In this document: piece after piece, positions 1 through 6,190 of the stretch
How the letters are laid out: the number at the start of each line of letters is the position of its first letter
Position numbering within the stretch: position 1 is the stretch's first letter
NCBI GenBank assembly: GCA_900545865.1
Contig: URAN01000078.1
Location: 1-10,971 of the forward strand
DNA length: 10,971 nt
Direction of reading: 5' to 3'
Source: an uncultured Eubacteriales bacterium
Lineage (GTDB): Bacteria; Bacillota; Clostridia; Monoglobales; Monoglobaceae
The notes under the pieces: model-generated
Told to the model about the DNA's origin: nothing
Databases searched by the model: none
What the model saw: the letters and a program-made list of their open reading frames with translations, nothing else
Position numbers and translations under genes: made by a program

Positions 1-123
1 TGCAAAGATGACAAGCTAAAAGATGCCGAAATTATGCTTTTTCAGGCGGGTTCGGGTTACTCTCTTTCGGCTATAATAAAATCCTTTCAAGGCAATTGCC
101 TATTCCCTCTGCCATTGCCCTAA
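1..123 (+). CDS. Possible 3' end of a plus-strand gene, cut by the window edge
   Basis: Frame 1 of the plus strand is open from the first base to a TAA at 121-123, giving 40 residues. The first 30 have a protein-like, mixed charged and hydrophobic composition (for example KDAEIMLFQAGSGYSLSAII) and codons similar to the minus-strand genes, whereas the minus strand just past the esterase stop (71-73) soon meets stops. If real, this gene converges on the esterase gene and overlaps its last 53 bases. No family is recognised. A 40-codon open frame can arise by chance, so this is weak. Confidence 0.27.
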   Translation, partial: CKDDKLKDAEIMLFQAGSGYSLSAIIKSFQGNCLFPLPLP

Positions 124-1141
124 ATCCGAAATCATTCGGGTGCGTATTATCCACCGTTCCGTCATTACCGCAAAACTTTCGCATCATTTCGCCGCCGTCA
201 ATCATATACACATTTTTGTCCCCGTCCTTTTTGGCACATTCAAAGGTATCTCTTATAATATCCAACCGTTTTTTGGTATCGGGGTACACAACCGCGCTCG
301 GTCTTGAAATCATAATTATCGGTGTATCGGGCTTTGCGCCGCGTATCTCGTCAAACATATGCTTGTGCGTTTGTTTAAGATACTGTGGCGTGGGCGCGTT
401 GTGGTCATAATCATAGACAAAAACGCTCATATCCAATGTCTTTATATAATCAATCATCGGCTGTTCGGCTTGTGCGCTGCCCGAAAAGCCGAGATTTATA
501 TAATCACGGTTCAGTCGCCGTGATATTATGCTCTGATAACAATTCCCCGGGCGTGATGCACAGCCACCCTGAGTTATTGAGCTGCCGTAATACACAATCG
601 GCGGTTCATTTATGTATTTTGATATACTCTGTGACAGCTTTGCGCCTTTTTTGATACCTATATACACCTTTGAAACATCGTTATACAGCGGCATATTGAT
701 TATATAGTCGCCCTCGCCGATAAAGCCGCCGCCGATTTTCGCCGTATATCCTCTCTCACTCTCGTTCGGCGGAACGAATGTTCCTACATATATCTGTTCT
801 CTGCCGTCCGTACGGTATGCGTCAAACCCGGTTGTTCCCGTAAGCGGCATATGCGGAAAGCGGCAAACCTCGGGCATTTCAACCATTATCATTATGTACG
901 GCGAATCGGTGCGGAAACGAATTCTTCCGCCCGCCGTGTTTGAATGCAGAGCCGCCACGCCTTCGCTTACGCTCTCGGCAACTTCGCGCGGCATCCTGCG
1001 GAATTTATCATCCGCTTCATCGGGAATCATAACGCCGAAAATCTCAAACGTCGCTTTTGTTATATCATAAAATTCGGTATCACCGCTTTCGATATTCGAC
1101 GATGCCGCCAAGTTTTTATCAATCTTTGTTATATCAGGCAT
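71..1141 (-). CDS. SGNH/GDSL hydrolase with N-terminal GxDLY-like domain (probable carbohydrate acetylesterase)
   Basis: A 356-residue protein without signal peptide or membrane segment, so probably cytoplasmic. Residues ~20-175 form a beta-rich region containing GFDAY (105-109), the signature-like core of the GxDLY domain that precedes GDSL_3-type lipase/esterase domains. The catalytic part (~180-356) shows all SGNH blocks: GSSITQG at 186-192 with probable nucleophile Ser188, Gly218 in NLGFSG, Asn248 in DYDHNAP, and Asp331-x-x-His334 in DNTHP. Family knowledge suggests removal of O-acetyl (or other small acyl) groups from sugars; the acyl group and sugar are inference. The start is supported by a GGTGGG ribosome site 5 nt upstream and by a promoter just before it. 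The stop of the hexosaminidase gene is 56 bp upstream, so it may also be read through from there. A generic lipase or thioesterase role is less likely given the neighbours. Confidence 0.88.
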   Translation of the reverse strand: MPDITKIDKNLAASSNIESGDTEFYDITKATFEIFGVMIPDEADDKFRRMPREVAESVSEGVAALHSNTAGGRIRFRTDSPYIMIMVEMPEVCRFPHMPLTGTTGFDAYRTDGREQIYVGTFVPPNESERGYTAKIGGGFIGEGDYIINMPLYNDVSKVYIGIKKGAKLSQSISKYINEPPIVYYGSSITQGGCASRPGNCYQSIISRRLNRDYINLGFSGSAQAEQPMIDYIKTLDMSVFVYDYDHNAPTPQYLKQTHKHMFDEIRGAKPDTPIIMISRPSAVVYPDTKKRLDIIRDTFECAKKDGDKNVYMIDGGEMMRKFCGNDGTVDNTHPNDFGFRAMAEGIGNCLERILL

Positions 1142-1172
1142 ATCAACCCACCAGCCTTTCGAATTTTAACAT

Positions 1173-1201
1173 ATTATACCATATTTAATTATGATTATCA
1201 A
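1173..1201 (-). promoter_or_regulatory. Sigma-A-type promoter for the esterase gene
   Basis: On the minus strand, TTGATA (1196-1201) is followed after exactly 17 bases by TATAAT (1173-1178). The -10 box carries an extended TG element (TGGTATAAT). The -35 box overlaps the TGA stop of the hexosaminidase gene (1198-1200). Transcription would begin about 25 bases before the esterase start codon at 1141, so this gene can probably be expressed independently of its upstream neighbours. Confidence 0.72.
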
Positions 1202-2808
1202 CCGTTTTTTATCTCGTCCAACACGATTTTTTTAAGCCTTTTTAAATATATCGGGCTGTATGTTTCGCCGATACTGTTCAGAGTTTCACCGTGCCGCTCC
1301 ATTGTTTCCCTGTCCGTCATATCATTTTTAATCATGACATATGTCGGCTTGTCATTCAGCCGCGGTGGCATTATGCTTCCGAAAATTTCGAACATATCAT
1401 AATCTTTCGGCGTACCAAAACCCAAAATAAGCCTTGTCAAAGACCTTTTATGCTCATCGGTATAAACAACATCGCTGCAATTCCACATCTTATCGAGCAG
1501 CAATATCGCACAGGGCGAATATGATGCAAGATAGAAAATATTTTTGGGATTCCCGTATTCCCACGCAAGCACCTCGGCGCCGATTATGTTTTCACTGCAC
1601 TCGTTTTTCGGGTAATCCAAATACGAATACGCCGACAGACGTTCGGGGTTTACAAAATCCTCACAATCTATATATGACCTCTCAAAATTTCCGTTTATCA
1701 CCTTGAACCCCTGCTTTAAAAGCACGTCAAAGCTGCACCCTTTCCGCGGTCCTCTGTTTTCGTTCGCAATGCGCCAAAACTCGACCGTTATATCTCTCGA
1801 CAAACTCACGTCTTTTGAAACGTCAATCTGGTCATTCCACATTATCATCTTCTTTCCGAATCCTTTTATTATTTCATTCATTCGGTTCATAAGATAATAA
1901 TAAAGCTCGGTTTTGTTTTTGAGATTATTGTCTCGCATACGCTTTTGACATACCTCGCAAATATCCCAATGACAAAACTCGTTCCATTGCGGAAAGTCGT
2001 CAAAACAAAGCTCATCGCCGCCGACGTGAATATATTCGCCATCAAAAATATCACATATCTCTTTTATCAATTCAGTATAAAAATCATACACCTTGTCATT
2101 TCCTGCGCACAAACACCACTTGCTTTGGTTTTCAATATCGCACTTGCACATAAACTCGGGGTGAGTACTGTTCAGATAATGTGCGTGCGCAGGGATTTCA
2201 ATCTCCGGGATAATCTCGATTCCGAGATTTAGGCAAAACTCCGCAAGCTCTTTGAGCATCGCGATTGAATACCTTTTTGTTCCGTTTATGTCCTCGCCGA
2301 CGTACACCGCCGATTCATAGCATATGCCGCGGCTGTCCGACAGGTGAAGGTGCAGGTAATTGCACTTTGCCAAAGACAGCCTTTTTATATCCTCTTTGAG
2401 CCTTTCAAAATCGGGCAAACCTCTTGCCAAGTCTATCATTGCGCCGCGGTATCCGCAATCGGAATAATCATTTATCGCCTGATACCTGATTTTGAAACCG
2501 TTGCCGTCTTTCACCACCGATTGAATCAATGTCGCCAACGCGTTTCTCAGGCTTTCCTTACCGCTGTATTCAATAATGACATTTTTCTCAACCGTCATTT
2601 TGTATTCGTTCTTTTTGAGATTCGGATTCTTTGATAAGATTAAATTCGCGCAATCCCGTGATTCCTCGCAGCCGATATTGAAATCGTAAAACATCAAAAG
2701 ATATTCCGTCACAAATTTTACTGCATTTTCATCTCCCGAAATCGATAGTTTGTCAAATTTAATGTATTCGTCTTTGTATGTTGCACATTTCACCCTCGGT
2801 ATTATCAT
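1198..2808 (-). CDS. GH20 beta-N-acetylhexosaminidase, cytoplasmic
   Basis: A 536-residue GH20 enzyme that would release terminal beta-linked GlcNAc or GalNAc by substrate-assisted catalysis. An N-terminal alpha/beta (GH20b-like) domain spans ~1-110 and the TIM barrel ~115-500. Visible landmarks: YRGAMIDLARG (120-130), HLHLSDSRG (153-161), PEIEIPAHAH (201-210), and HVGGDE (261-266) with the Asp265-Glu266 catalytic pair. Further likely pocket tryptophans are MWND (W324), FWR (W345) and AWEYGN (W416). No signal peptide is present, so it acts on imported oligosaccharides. The open frame continues 33 codons upstream, but the start at 2808 is chosen because AAAGGAG lies 9 nt before it and the upstream codons fall in a repeat. 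Cysteines are frequent (CKC 221-223, CLC 232-234, C279/C284/C287). Family call is firm; exact substrate is not. Confidence 0.95.
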   Translation of the reverse strand: MIIPRVKCATYKDEYIKFDKLSISGDENAVKFVTEYLLMFYDFNIGCEESRDCANLILSKNPNLKKNEYKMTVEKNVIIEYSGKESLRNALATLIQSVVKDGNGFKIRYQAINDYSDCGYRGAMIDLARGLPDFERLKEDIKRLSLAKCNYLHLHLSDSRGICYESAVYVGEDINGTKRYSIAMLKELAEFCLNLGIEIIPEIEIPAHAHYLNSTHPEFMCKCDIENQSKWCLCAGNDKVYDFYTELIKEICDIFDGEYIHVGGDELCFDDFPQWNEFCHWDICEVCQKRMRDNNLKNKTELYYYLMNRMNEIIKGFGKKMIMWNDQIDVSKDVSLSRDITVEFWRIANENRGPRKGCSFDVLLKQGFKVINGNFERSYIDCEDFVNPERLSAYSYLDYPKNECSENIIGAEVLAWEYGNPKNIFYLASYSPCAILLLDKMWNCSDVVYTDEHKRSLTRLILGFGTPKDYDMFEIFGSIMPPRLNDKPTYVMIKNDMTDRETMERHGETLNSIGETYSPIYLKRLKKIVLDEIKNG

Positions 2809-2817
2809 AATAGTTAT

Positions 2818-2824
2818 CTCCTTT
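2818..2824 (-). promoter_or_regulatory. Ribosome binding site that sets the hexosaminidase start
   Basis: AAAGGAG on the minus strand, 9 nt before ATG at 2806-2808. It argues against the longer reading frame beginning at 2907, which has no such site and would translate repeat sequence. Confidence 0.85.
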
Positions 2825-2859
2825 GGTTTATATATTTTTTTGATAATTTTAAAATATTG

Positions 2860-2905
2860 TTTGTTGGTTCCTGTGGGTAACCACACGGATTCACCACCCC
2901 TAATC
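2860..2905 (-). repeat. Hairpin repeat, copy A
   Basis: On the plus strand this begins with TTTGTTGGTT and ends with CCCCTAATC, matching the ends of copy B at 3021-3064. Inside, CCTGTGG...CCACACGG (2870-2888) can pair with a small bulge to make a compact stem-loop. It lies in the likely 5' untranslated region of the GH20 mRNA. On the minus strand the repeat has the form TAGGGG-variable-CCC followed by AACCAACAAA. I infer a REP-like dispersed repeat; genome copy number is unknown from this window. Confidence 0.55.
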
Positions 2906-2992
2906 AAAAATATAAAATATTTACATTGCCGTCCTGGAGCGGCAGACGGAACAGGGCTTCGGGCGTTTAATTCATAATATTTTATATTTTTG
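2905..2992. repeat. 88-bp element with 17-bp perfect inverted terminal repeats
   Basis: The 17 bases CAAAAATATAAAATATT at 2905-2921 are exactly the reverse complement of 2976-2992. They enclose a 54-base GC-richer core in which CCGTCCTG (2929-2936) can pair with CAGACGG (2943-2949) with one bulged C. The AT-rich ends and GC-rich core contrast strongly. It could be a miniature inverted-repeat element or, in RNA, a long stem with a structured tip. No target-site duplication is obvious and no transposase lies in the window. Confidence 0.6.
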
Positions 2993-3020
2993 TGCGGTTA
3001 TCTGCGTGATTTTATTGATA

Positions 3021-3064
3021 TTTGTTGGTTTTTGCGGGATGTCGAGGACGCCATCCCCTACATC
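3021..3064 (-). repeat. Hairpin repeat, copy B
   Basis: Shares TTTGTTGGTT at the left and CCCCTA..ATC at the right with copy A, in the same orientation, 161 bp apart. The stem here is GGGATG (3036-3041) with CATCCC (3052-3057), different in sequence from the stem in copy A although the flanks are conserved. The 17-bp inverted-repeat element lies between the two copies. Confidence 0.55.
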
Positions 3065-3087
3065 GTCAACGCTCACTTTGCTTGCTC

Positions 3088-3109
3088 GAATTTTATCACG
3101 ATAAAATTC
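3088..3109. repeat. Perfect 10-bp palindrome
   Basis: GAATTTTATC (3088-3097) is followed by two bases and its exact reverse complement GATAAAATTC (3100-3109). It is close to the palindrome CGCCGCGGCG at 3118-3127. It may be a protein-binding site or a hairpin in a structured transcript; no U-tract follows on either strand, so it is not a standard terminator. Confidence 0.5.
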
Positions 3110-3136
3110 ATCGCCTGCGCCGCGGCGTTTCCTCTT

Positions 3137-3172
3137 CCCAAAAAATTTCGGGTACAACCCTCATTTTTCGGG
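3137..3172 (-). repeat. Long two-part hairpin downstream of the transporter gene
   Basis: On the minus strand CCCGAAAAAT (3163-3172) pairs with ATTTTTTGGG (3137-3146), ten pairs with one G-U. Inside it, GGGT (3158-3161) pairs with ACCC (3151-3154) around a 3-base loop. It lies ~75 bp past the transporter stop. The T-rich arm sits inside the stem, so it is not a canonical intrinsic terminator, but it could end, stall or protect the upstream transcript. Confidence 0.5.
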
Positions 3173-3210
3173 AACCCTATATTTTTGCATACATTGCATT
3201 TTGTGTTCCG

Positions 3211-3238
3211 TTTTCAATTTTCCATTTTCCATTTTCAT
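3211..3238. repeat. Four-copy heptamer tandem array
   Basis: Plus-strand units TTTTCAA, TTTTCCA, TTTTCCA, TTTTCAT follow one another with no gaps, beginning only 6 bp beyond the transporter stop codon (3245). It reads as a short degenerate tandem repeat, with no evident coding or regulatory role. Confidence 0.6.
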
Positions 3239-3244
3239 TCTTAA

Positions 3245-4135
3245 TCATATATTCAAGCACACAATCGAACAAACGCCGATTATAAAGCTTAAATTCTGGA
3301 TATTCGTATACTTTTCTTTAAAAAACAATTTTGCGGTTATGATTGTCAGGACAACTGAACCTGCCGAAATGCTCGGATAGACAACCGATGCAGGCTGATT
3401 CGACAGCATCATTATAAGCAAATTAACAATGCCGTTGCACAGCCCCGAAACGATTCCGAACCAGCCGCCGTTTGTCCTTGTCGGCAAAAAACCTCTCTCG
3501 GTATCCGAATGAACAATTCTCAACACCAAAAACGCGGCCGCCGTTATGCAGAGGGCAATCAGCATAAACTCGGACTTTCCTCTTCCGCCGCTGTGCAGCT
3601 GATACGCCTTTTGCAGCGTGCTGCACAGGCCGTTTCCGACAAACGCAAGTGCAACATAAACATACCACTTTTTATTTATACTTACGTCATGTTTTTTTGT
3701 ATTACCGTTTTTGTCTCTTTTCCCCGACTCAACACAAAACAGCGATACAAACAGCATTATAATCCCGACAACCTTTATCGTGCTTATTTCTTCGTGCAGG
3801 AACACCAATCCGTACAGTGACGGAATAAGCAGAGAATACGAGATAATAAGCGATGTCAGCGACAGAGCTCCGACCTCTATTGCCTTTAGAGTGAACAAAA
3901 CCGCGGCGAAATAGCATATCGCAAAGCCAACCGCATACGGAAGCATTATCGGCTCGTAAAAAATATCGCCGCTAAGGTTCACCACAAACACAGTCATTGT
4001 CACCAAGACGGATATAAAATAATATGTATATATCCCCATTTTCTTGTTGTCACCGACACAGCTGTAGCATTTTTTCGATATGTCCTGCAGAGAAAGACAT
4101 CCCGCGGTTATTAAAATAAGTAAAATGAATTGCAT
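3245..4135 (-). CDS. EamA/DMT-superfamily membrane transporter
   Basis: A 296-residue, very hydrophobic protein with about ten membrane segments (roughly 1-17, 33-53, 64-84, 90-112, 120-136, 157-174, 190-208, 224-243, 252-271, 280-296). It has the internal duplication expected of EamA proteins: FLHEEIS (112-118) in the first half and FFKEKYT (271-277) in the second, each closing the fourth segment of its repeat. A basic, polar linker (138-156) separates the halves. Family members move sugars, nucleotide sugars, amino acids, drugs or other small metabolites; the substrate cannot be read from the sequence. It is the only transporter in the window and lies 61 bp after the 635-residue hydrolase-like gene, so a sugar or glycan product is the natural guess. 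The ribosome site is weak (AAGAG about 11 nt upstream). Confidence 0.85.
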   Translation of the reverse strand: MQFILLILITAGCLSLQDISKKCYSCVGDNKKMGIYTYYFISVLVTMTVFVVNLSGDIFYEPIMLPYAVGFAICYFAAVLFTLKAIEVGALSLTSLIISYSLLIPSLYGLVFLHEEISTIKVVGIIMLFVSLFCVESGKRDKNGNTKKHDVSINKKWYVYVALAFVGNGLCSTLQKAYQLHSGGRGKSEFMLIALCITAAAFLVLRIVHSDTERGFLPTRTNGGWFGIVSGLCNGIVNLLIMMLSNQPASVVYPSISAGSVVLTIITAKLFFKEKYTNIQNLSFIIGVCSIVCLNI

Positions 4136-4180
4136 TTTTCTAACTACTCTTTTCCGAATAAATTTCTATGTCATATTGTT

Positions 4181-4198
4181 AAAGGTCTCGAAACCTTT
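4181..4198 (-). other. Small hairpin overlapping the stop codon of the upstream gene
   Basis: Minus-strand AAAGGT and ACCTTT form a short stem around TTCGAG directly at the TAA stop (4197-4199) of the 635-residue gene. There is no U-run after it, so at most it is a weak pause or processing site between this gene and the transporter gene. Confidence 0.3.
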
Positions 4199-6104
4199 AT
4201 TTTTTGTCAAACGCTATGCCGACAAAGCCAAATCCTTTAATATGCTCGATTACAGCATTGCCGTCATCGCACATTTTTCCCTTACAGTTTATAAACTTAA
4301 CGCTGTTCGGGTCAAACGGAACGTTTATCCTAACGCTTACGTCAAACGCCTCATCCTCGGTACACAAAAGATAGCCGAGTGAAACCGATTTTTCATCCTC
4401 TTTACAGATACTATAAAGCATCGGAATATTATTGCACTCAGCAGGCAATCTCTTTCCGCATAGCCAATCGACCGCATCGTTTAGCTGTCTGCCTCGTCCG
4501 TACGCAAGCCGGAATCCGCTATGCAAAAGCGCGTCATACGCATTGAACGCATACACCAAAAACCGTTGTTTGTTCACGTTTTCATACAAATACGCACCGG
4601 GCGATTCAAAGCCGTTGCCCGAAAGGCGGCTCAAAACCTTTGCTTTTTCGTCAGCCTCAATCTTATACGAACCCTTGTCGCAATAGAAGTTGAATGTAAG
4701 GTCATAATCGTCAAAACGCTCTTGATAAATGCGTTTCGGCTCTGTCGAACGCAAGCCGACATCTATACCGCTCTCCTGCAATATCTCCGCCGCGGAAATA
4801 TCGATTATCATTCCGTTTTTGAATGCGTCCTCATCCAAACCCCTCGCGTTTTCGCCAAATGCTATTGAGGGGTATTCGCCGCCGCAATAGGTTGTGGGAA
4901 TCGCGTTCACACACGGAATTATCGGCGTATGCTTATACCACCTGTCCGAAATATCCGCCGCGTTTTGGAATGTTTCGGACAGGGTTGCATCTCTCACGGT
5001 TTTCATCTTTGAATACACCCGTATTCCGACCGCATTTTTGTTATCAAAATACTTTGATATGTCATCATAAACGCCGCGGTTGCGCTCGTGCGCGTCTATA
5101 TAGCCCCTCTCGTGCCACGAAATATAATCGGTGAAATATTTTAAAACATCGCACGAATCCGACAGCTTTGTTCCGATGTCGAAAGCTTCGCTTATCGCGG
5201 CAGGAGTATAAAAACAGCTCCGCGGAAAAACGTCAGCCTCGGTGAAAAGGTCAATATCCTCATCTTTGCACCACGCGTATTGCTGTCTGCACGTTTCGAT
5301 TATGTTTGCAAGCGGCTGTTTTCCGAATCTGCGCGCCGAAAACCAATACGGCGCACCCGTCAGGCGCAAAAACGGCTTTGTGCCGCCTGCTAAAACCTTT
5401 GTGAGCGTGATTGCATCAACGCCGTCCAAATCCCACGAGGTGTACCCCGAGGCAAATCCCATTCGGATATTCGGGTCAACCTCGTCAAGGGCATCGCGCA
5501 GGCTCTTGCAAAAATCAATCAGAGTTTCGCCCGTAATGTCAAGCCACGCGTCACGGTATTTGCCCGGCTTGCCACTAAACACAATGTCTTTTATATCGGT
5601 CGTTTTAAAATTTCCGCCGACCCTCTCGTTGAACATCTTCATATGGTTTTCACAGACACAGCCGAGAGACGACACCGCCGTCAAGGTCAGCTCGTCATCA
5701 AGCATTATCATATCCGCGCCCGTTTCGCCAAGGTCGCGGATAATCGAACACATTGCCGCTGTGAAATTCTTATCGCTCGGGCAAAACGCGTCATCAGCGG
5801 CCGAACCGTTCACGCCGACTCTGCGCATAAAACCCTGCGCCGATTCTTTGGTATAGTGTTCGACCTCGCCGCCGTAACCGAGCGAACAACTCCACGCCCC
5901 TGCCTTAAATCCGTTTTCTTTAAAAAACGCAATTTGAGATTTCATTCTGTTGAGTAACTCCGTCCTTTTTTCGCATTTTTGAAACGGGATTCTGACAACG
6001 GGTGTGACAAAGACCCTCTTTGCCCCTATACGGCGCAGTATTTCGACCGTATCGTCATTTTCGATATTGTGTTGTGCTCCGAACGGAACATAGATTTCAT
6101 TCAT
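4197..6104 (-). CDS. Probable divergent TIM-barrel glycoside hydrolase with a GATase-like middle domain
   Basis: A 635-residue protein without signal peptide, so probably cytoplasmic. Residues ~1-340 look like a beta/alpha barrel: VFVTPVVRI (31-39), FKAGAWSCS (66-74), ADMIMLDDELT (130-140), IRMGFASGY (213-221), IDLFTEADVFPR (284-295). Glu138 (strand-4 type position) and Glu289 (strand-7 type position) are candidate acid/base and nucleophile, as in clan GH-A; this is inference from pattern, not a proven pair. Residues ~355-455 (VGIRVYS, then MIIDISAAEILQESGIDVG at 432-450) resemble the GATase-like trimerisation domain of GH42-type beta-galactosidases. Residues ~460-635 are beta-rich. No exact family could be named. 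AAGGAG (6116-6121) lies 11 nt before this start; a nearer ATG (CAA AAA TGA) gives only three codons. It sits between the AraC and transporter genes in a likely operon. Confidence 0.72.
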   Translation of the reverse strand: MNEIYVPFGAQHNIENDDTVEILRRIGAKRVFVTPVVRIPFQKCEKRTELLNRMKSQIAFFKENGFKAGAWSCSLGYGGEVEHYTKESAQGFMRRVGVNGSAADDAFCPSDKNFTAAMCSIIRDLGETGADMIMLDDELTLTAVSSLGCVCENHMKMFNERVGGNFKTTDIKDIVFSGKPGKYRDAWLDITGETLIDFCKSLRDALDEVDPNIRMGFASGYTSWDLDGVDAITLTKVLAGGTKPFLRLTGAPYWFSARRFGKQPLANIIETCRQQYAWCKDEDIDLFTEADVFPRSCFYTPAAISEAFDIGTKLSDSCDVLKYFTDYISWHERGYIDAHERNRGVYDDISKYFDNKNAVGIRVYSKMKTVRDATLSETFQNAADISDRWYKHTPIIPCVNAIPTTYCGGEYPSIAFGENARGLDEDAFKNGMIIDISAAEILQESGIDVGLRSTEPKRIYQERFDDYDLTFNFYCDKGSYKIEADEKAKVLSRLSGNGFESPGAYLYENVNKQRFLVYAFNAYDALLHSGFRLAYGRGRQLNDAVDWLCGKRLPAECNNIPMLYSICKEDEKSVSLGYLLCTEDEAFDVSVRINVPFDPNSVKFINCKGKMCDDGNAVIEHIKGFGFVGIAFDKK

Positions 6105-6115
6105 TTTTGCATTTT

Positions 6116-6121
6116 CTCCTT
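6116..6121 (-). promoter_or_regulatory. Ribosome binding site with a three-codon frame before the real start
   Basis: AAGGAG lies 11 nt before the ATG of the 635-residue gene. Between them is a three-codon frame (ATG CAA AAA) whose TGA overlaps the true ATG's neighbourhood: TGA then ATG AA. The first ATG is only about 3 nt from AGGAG, too close for efficient use, so the downstream start is preferred. Confidence 0.5.
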
Positions 6122-6122
6122 A

Positions 6123-6173
6123 TAATCAGCGTCTAATCAGCGCCGTTTGCCGACGGACGGCTCGGAACCGCCC
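6123..6173 (-). other. Intergenic 9-bp direct repeat and GC-rich hairpin after the regulator gene
   Basis: TAATCAGCG occurs twice at 6123-6131 and 6134-6142. Next to it, minus-strand GGGCGG (6168-6173) can pair with CCGTCC (6155-6160), including one G-U, around a 7-base loop. No U-run follows, so it does not look like an intrinsic terminator; it may be an mRNA processing or stability element, or a worn relative of the hairpin repeats at 2860-3064. Confidence 0.4.
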
Positions 6174-6190
6174 CGCATTTTGCATTTTAA

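Larger units (their letters stand above)
2809..3244. other. 436-bp repeat-rich intergenic region between transporter and hexosaminidase genes
   Basis: No convincing gene lies here. A 61-codon minus-strand frame (2972-3157) is composed of the repeat units described separately and lacks protein-like features. The region contains, from right to left (direction of transcription), a heptamer array, a long hairpin, two short palindromes, a hairpin repeat, a 17-bp inverted-repeat element and a second copy of the hairpin repeat, ending just before the GH20 ribosome site. No clear -35/-10 pair for the GH20 gene was found; AT-rich candidates are too weak to call. Confidence 0.7.

Noticed and set aside
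25..71. GCCGAAA/TTTCGGC inverted repeat after the esterase stop, as a terminator
   Set aside because: The loop is 33 bases long and only a short, interrupted T-run follows, so it is not a credible intrinsic terminator.
944..1402. 152-codon plus-strand frame spanning the esterase/hexosaminidase junction
   Set aside because: Antisense to two well-supported genes and their promoter gap; no recognisable domain.
2846..2855. ATTTTAAAAT palindrome as an operator
   Set aside because: A 10-bp AT-only palindrome is expected by chance in such AT-rich sequence.
2809..2907. 33-residue N-terminal extension of the hexosaminidase
   Set aside because: A strong AAAGGAG site precedes the internal ATG at 2808, and the extension is translated from hairpin repeat A and AT-rich sequence.
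2972..3157. 61-codon minus-strand frame in the intergenic region
   Set aside because: It is made entirely of repeat and hairpin sequence, has no good ribosome site and no recognisable protein features.
3211..3238. CRISPR-like array
   Set aside because: The units are 7 bp, contiguous and without spacers; no CRISPR repeats or cas genes are present.
4181..4198. Hairpin as a terminator of the upstream operon half
   Set aside because: No U-tract follows and the next gene starts 46 bp further on in the same direction; kept only as a weak hairpin.
5242..5856. 204-codon plus-strand frame opposite the 635-residue gene
   Set aside because: It lies fully inside a convincing minus-strand gene, has serine/proline-rich antisense-like composition and no family resemblance.
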